In this document: positions 31,959 through 32,238 of the stretch, piece after piece
How positions within the stretch are numbered: position 1 is the first letter of the stretch
How the letters are laid out: the number at the start of each line of letters is the position of its first letter
DNA from: Acidiferrobacteraceae bacterium
GTDB lineage: Bacteria > Pseudomonadota > Gammaproteobacteria > Arenicellales > UBA868
NCBI GenBank assembly: GCA_018698075.1
Contig: JABINT010000092.1
Span: 1 to 32,238 of the forward strand
DNA: 32,238 bases
Direction of reading: 5' to 3'
Notes under the pieces: model-generated
Seen by the model: the letters and a program-made list of their open reading frames with translations, nothing else
Databases searched by the model: none
Told to the model about the DNA's origin: nothing
Made by a program: the position numbers and the translations under genes

Positions 31959-32238
31959 GCCGACTGCTCAAACTCAAGTATCGCCTGGTCGACCTCAAGG
32001 ACCTCACCGTCACGGACATGGACCGCAGCCACGGTGCCATCGCGTGGTGCGCGAATCACATTTTCCATTTTCATCGCCTCGATCACCCCAAGTTCCTGGC
32101 CTGCCTTGACCACGTCGCCTGTTTCTACCGACAGTGATACCAACAAACCTGGCATGGGAGAAAGCACCAGATGGGACAGGTCCAAAATGATCTTACGGGG
32201 CATCAGTTCATACAGTCCCGCGCTGTAGGATTCAAGCA
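31955..32238 (-). CDS. pccA: Propionyl-CoA carboxylase alpha subunit, C-terminal biotinyl domain (5' partial)
   Basis: The frame is open to the right edge of the window, so only the last 94 codons are present. They encode the biotin carboxyl carrier domain with the biotinylated lysine in EAMKMEN and the VLSPMPGLLVSLSVETGDVV block. The residues just before (SYSAGLYELMPRKIILD) match the linker region of PccA rather than a free-standing carrier, and the following genes (meaB, mce) fit propionyl-CoA metabolism. A methylcrotonyl- or acetyl-CoA carboxylase alpha subunit would be the alternatives. The internal ATG at 32203 is not taken as a start. Confidence 0.85.
   Translation of the reverse strand, partial: LESYSAGLYELMPRKIILDLSHLVLSPMPGLLVSLSVETGDVVKAGQELGVIEAMKMENVIRAPRDGTVAAVHVRDGEVLEVDQAILEFEQSA

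Noticed and set aside
1-32238. CRISPR arrays, tRNA or rRNA genes, phage or toxin-antitoxin genes
   Set aside because: Reading both strands showed no regularly spaced repeats, no cloverleaf-like tRNA sequence and no recognisable phage or toxin proteins.

Overview
The window is bacterial chromosome. Its backbone (about 9.5-10.2 kb and 18.4-32.2 kb) carries genes in arrangements typical of Gammaproteobacteria: ssb, a YajR-type MFS transporter and a divergent uvrA; an aceE-aceF-lpd pyruvate dehydrogenase operon with a homodimeric-type E1; and a pccA-meaB-mce set for propionyl-CoA/methylmalonyl-CoA metabolism. I cannot name a genus from sequence alone.

Layout from left to right. (1) Positions 1-256 hold the 3' end of an IS91-type transposase gene, followed by about 450 bases of its flank. 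(2) Positions 712-9162 hold a compact plus-strand operon that is clearly poorer in G+C than the right half. It encodes an acyl-CoA synthetase, a branched-chain-amino-acid-type (Liv) ABC transporter in the order G-H-M-K-F, and a PaaK-like ligase with an unusual nucleotide loop. It reads as uptake of a carboxylic acid plus CoA activation. (3) At about 9.48 kb a caspase-like (peptidase C14) gene breaks off and runs directly into the last 50-odd codons of an OmpR-type response regulator. This looks like the right edge of the inserted segment. (4) ssb follows on the minus strand. (5) Positions 10595-18369 hold a second plus-strand block between ssb and the MFS gene: a complete polyamine-type ABC transporter (potABCD-like) and, after a strong terminator, three hydrolases. 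These are two NylB-like serine hydrolases of the beta-lactamase fold flanking an amidase-signature enzyme. The gene set suggests import and hydrolysis of an amide-linked cationic or amino-acid-like compound. (6) The yajR-like gene and uvrA are divergent. (7) aceE-aceF-lpd is followed by an alpha/beta hydrolase (YbfF type); E3 carries its own N-terminal lipoyl domain. (8) On the minus strand, pccA (partial), meaB and mce are coupled by ATGA overlaps, and an FkbM-type methyltransferase follows.

The most interesting points are the recombination junction at about 9.48 kb with an IS91 remnant at the other end of the low-G+C segment, the Pot plus amidase plus NylB-like hydrolase cassette lying between ssb and the MFS gene, and the altered P-loop of the PaaK-like ligase. 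Several perfect inverted repeats partition the operons. I found no CRISPR array, tRNA, rRNA or phage genes.
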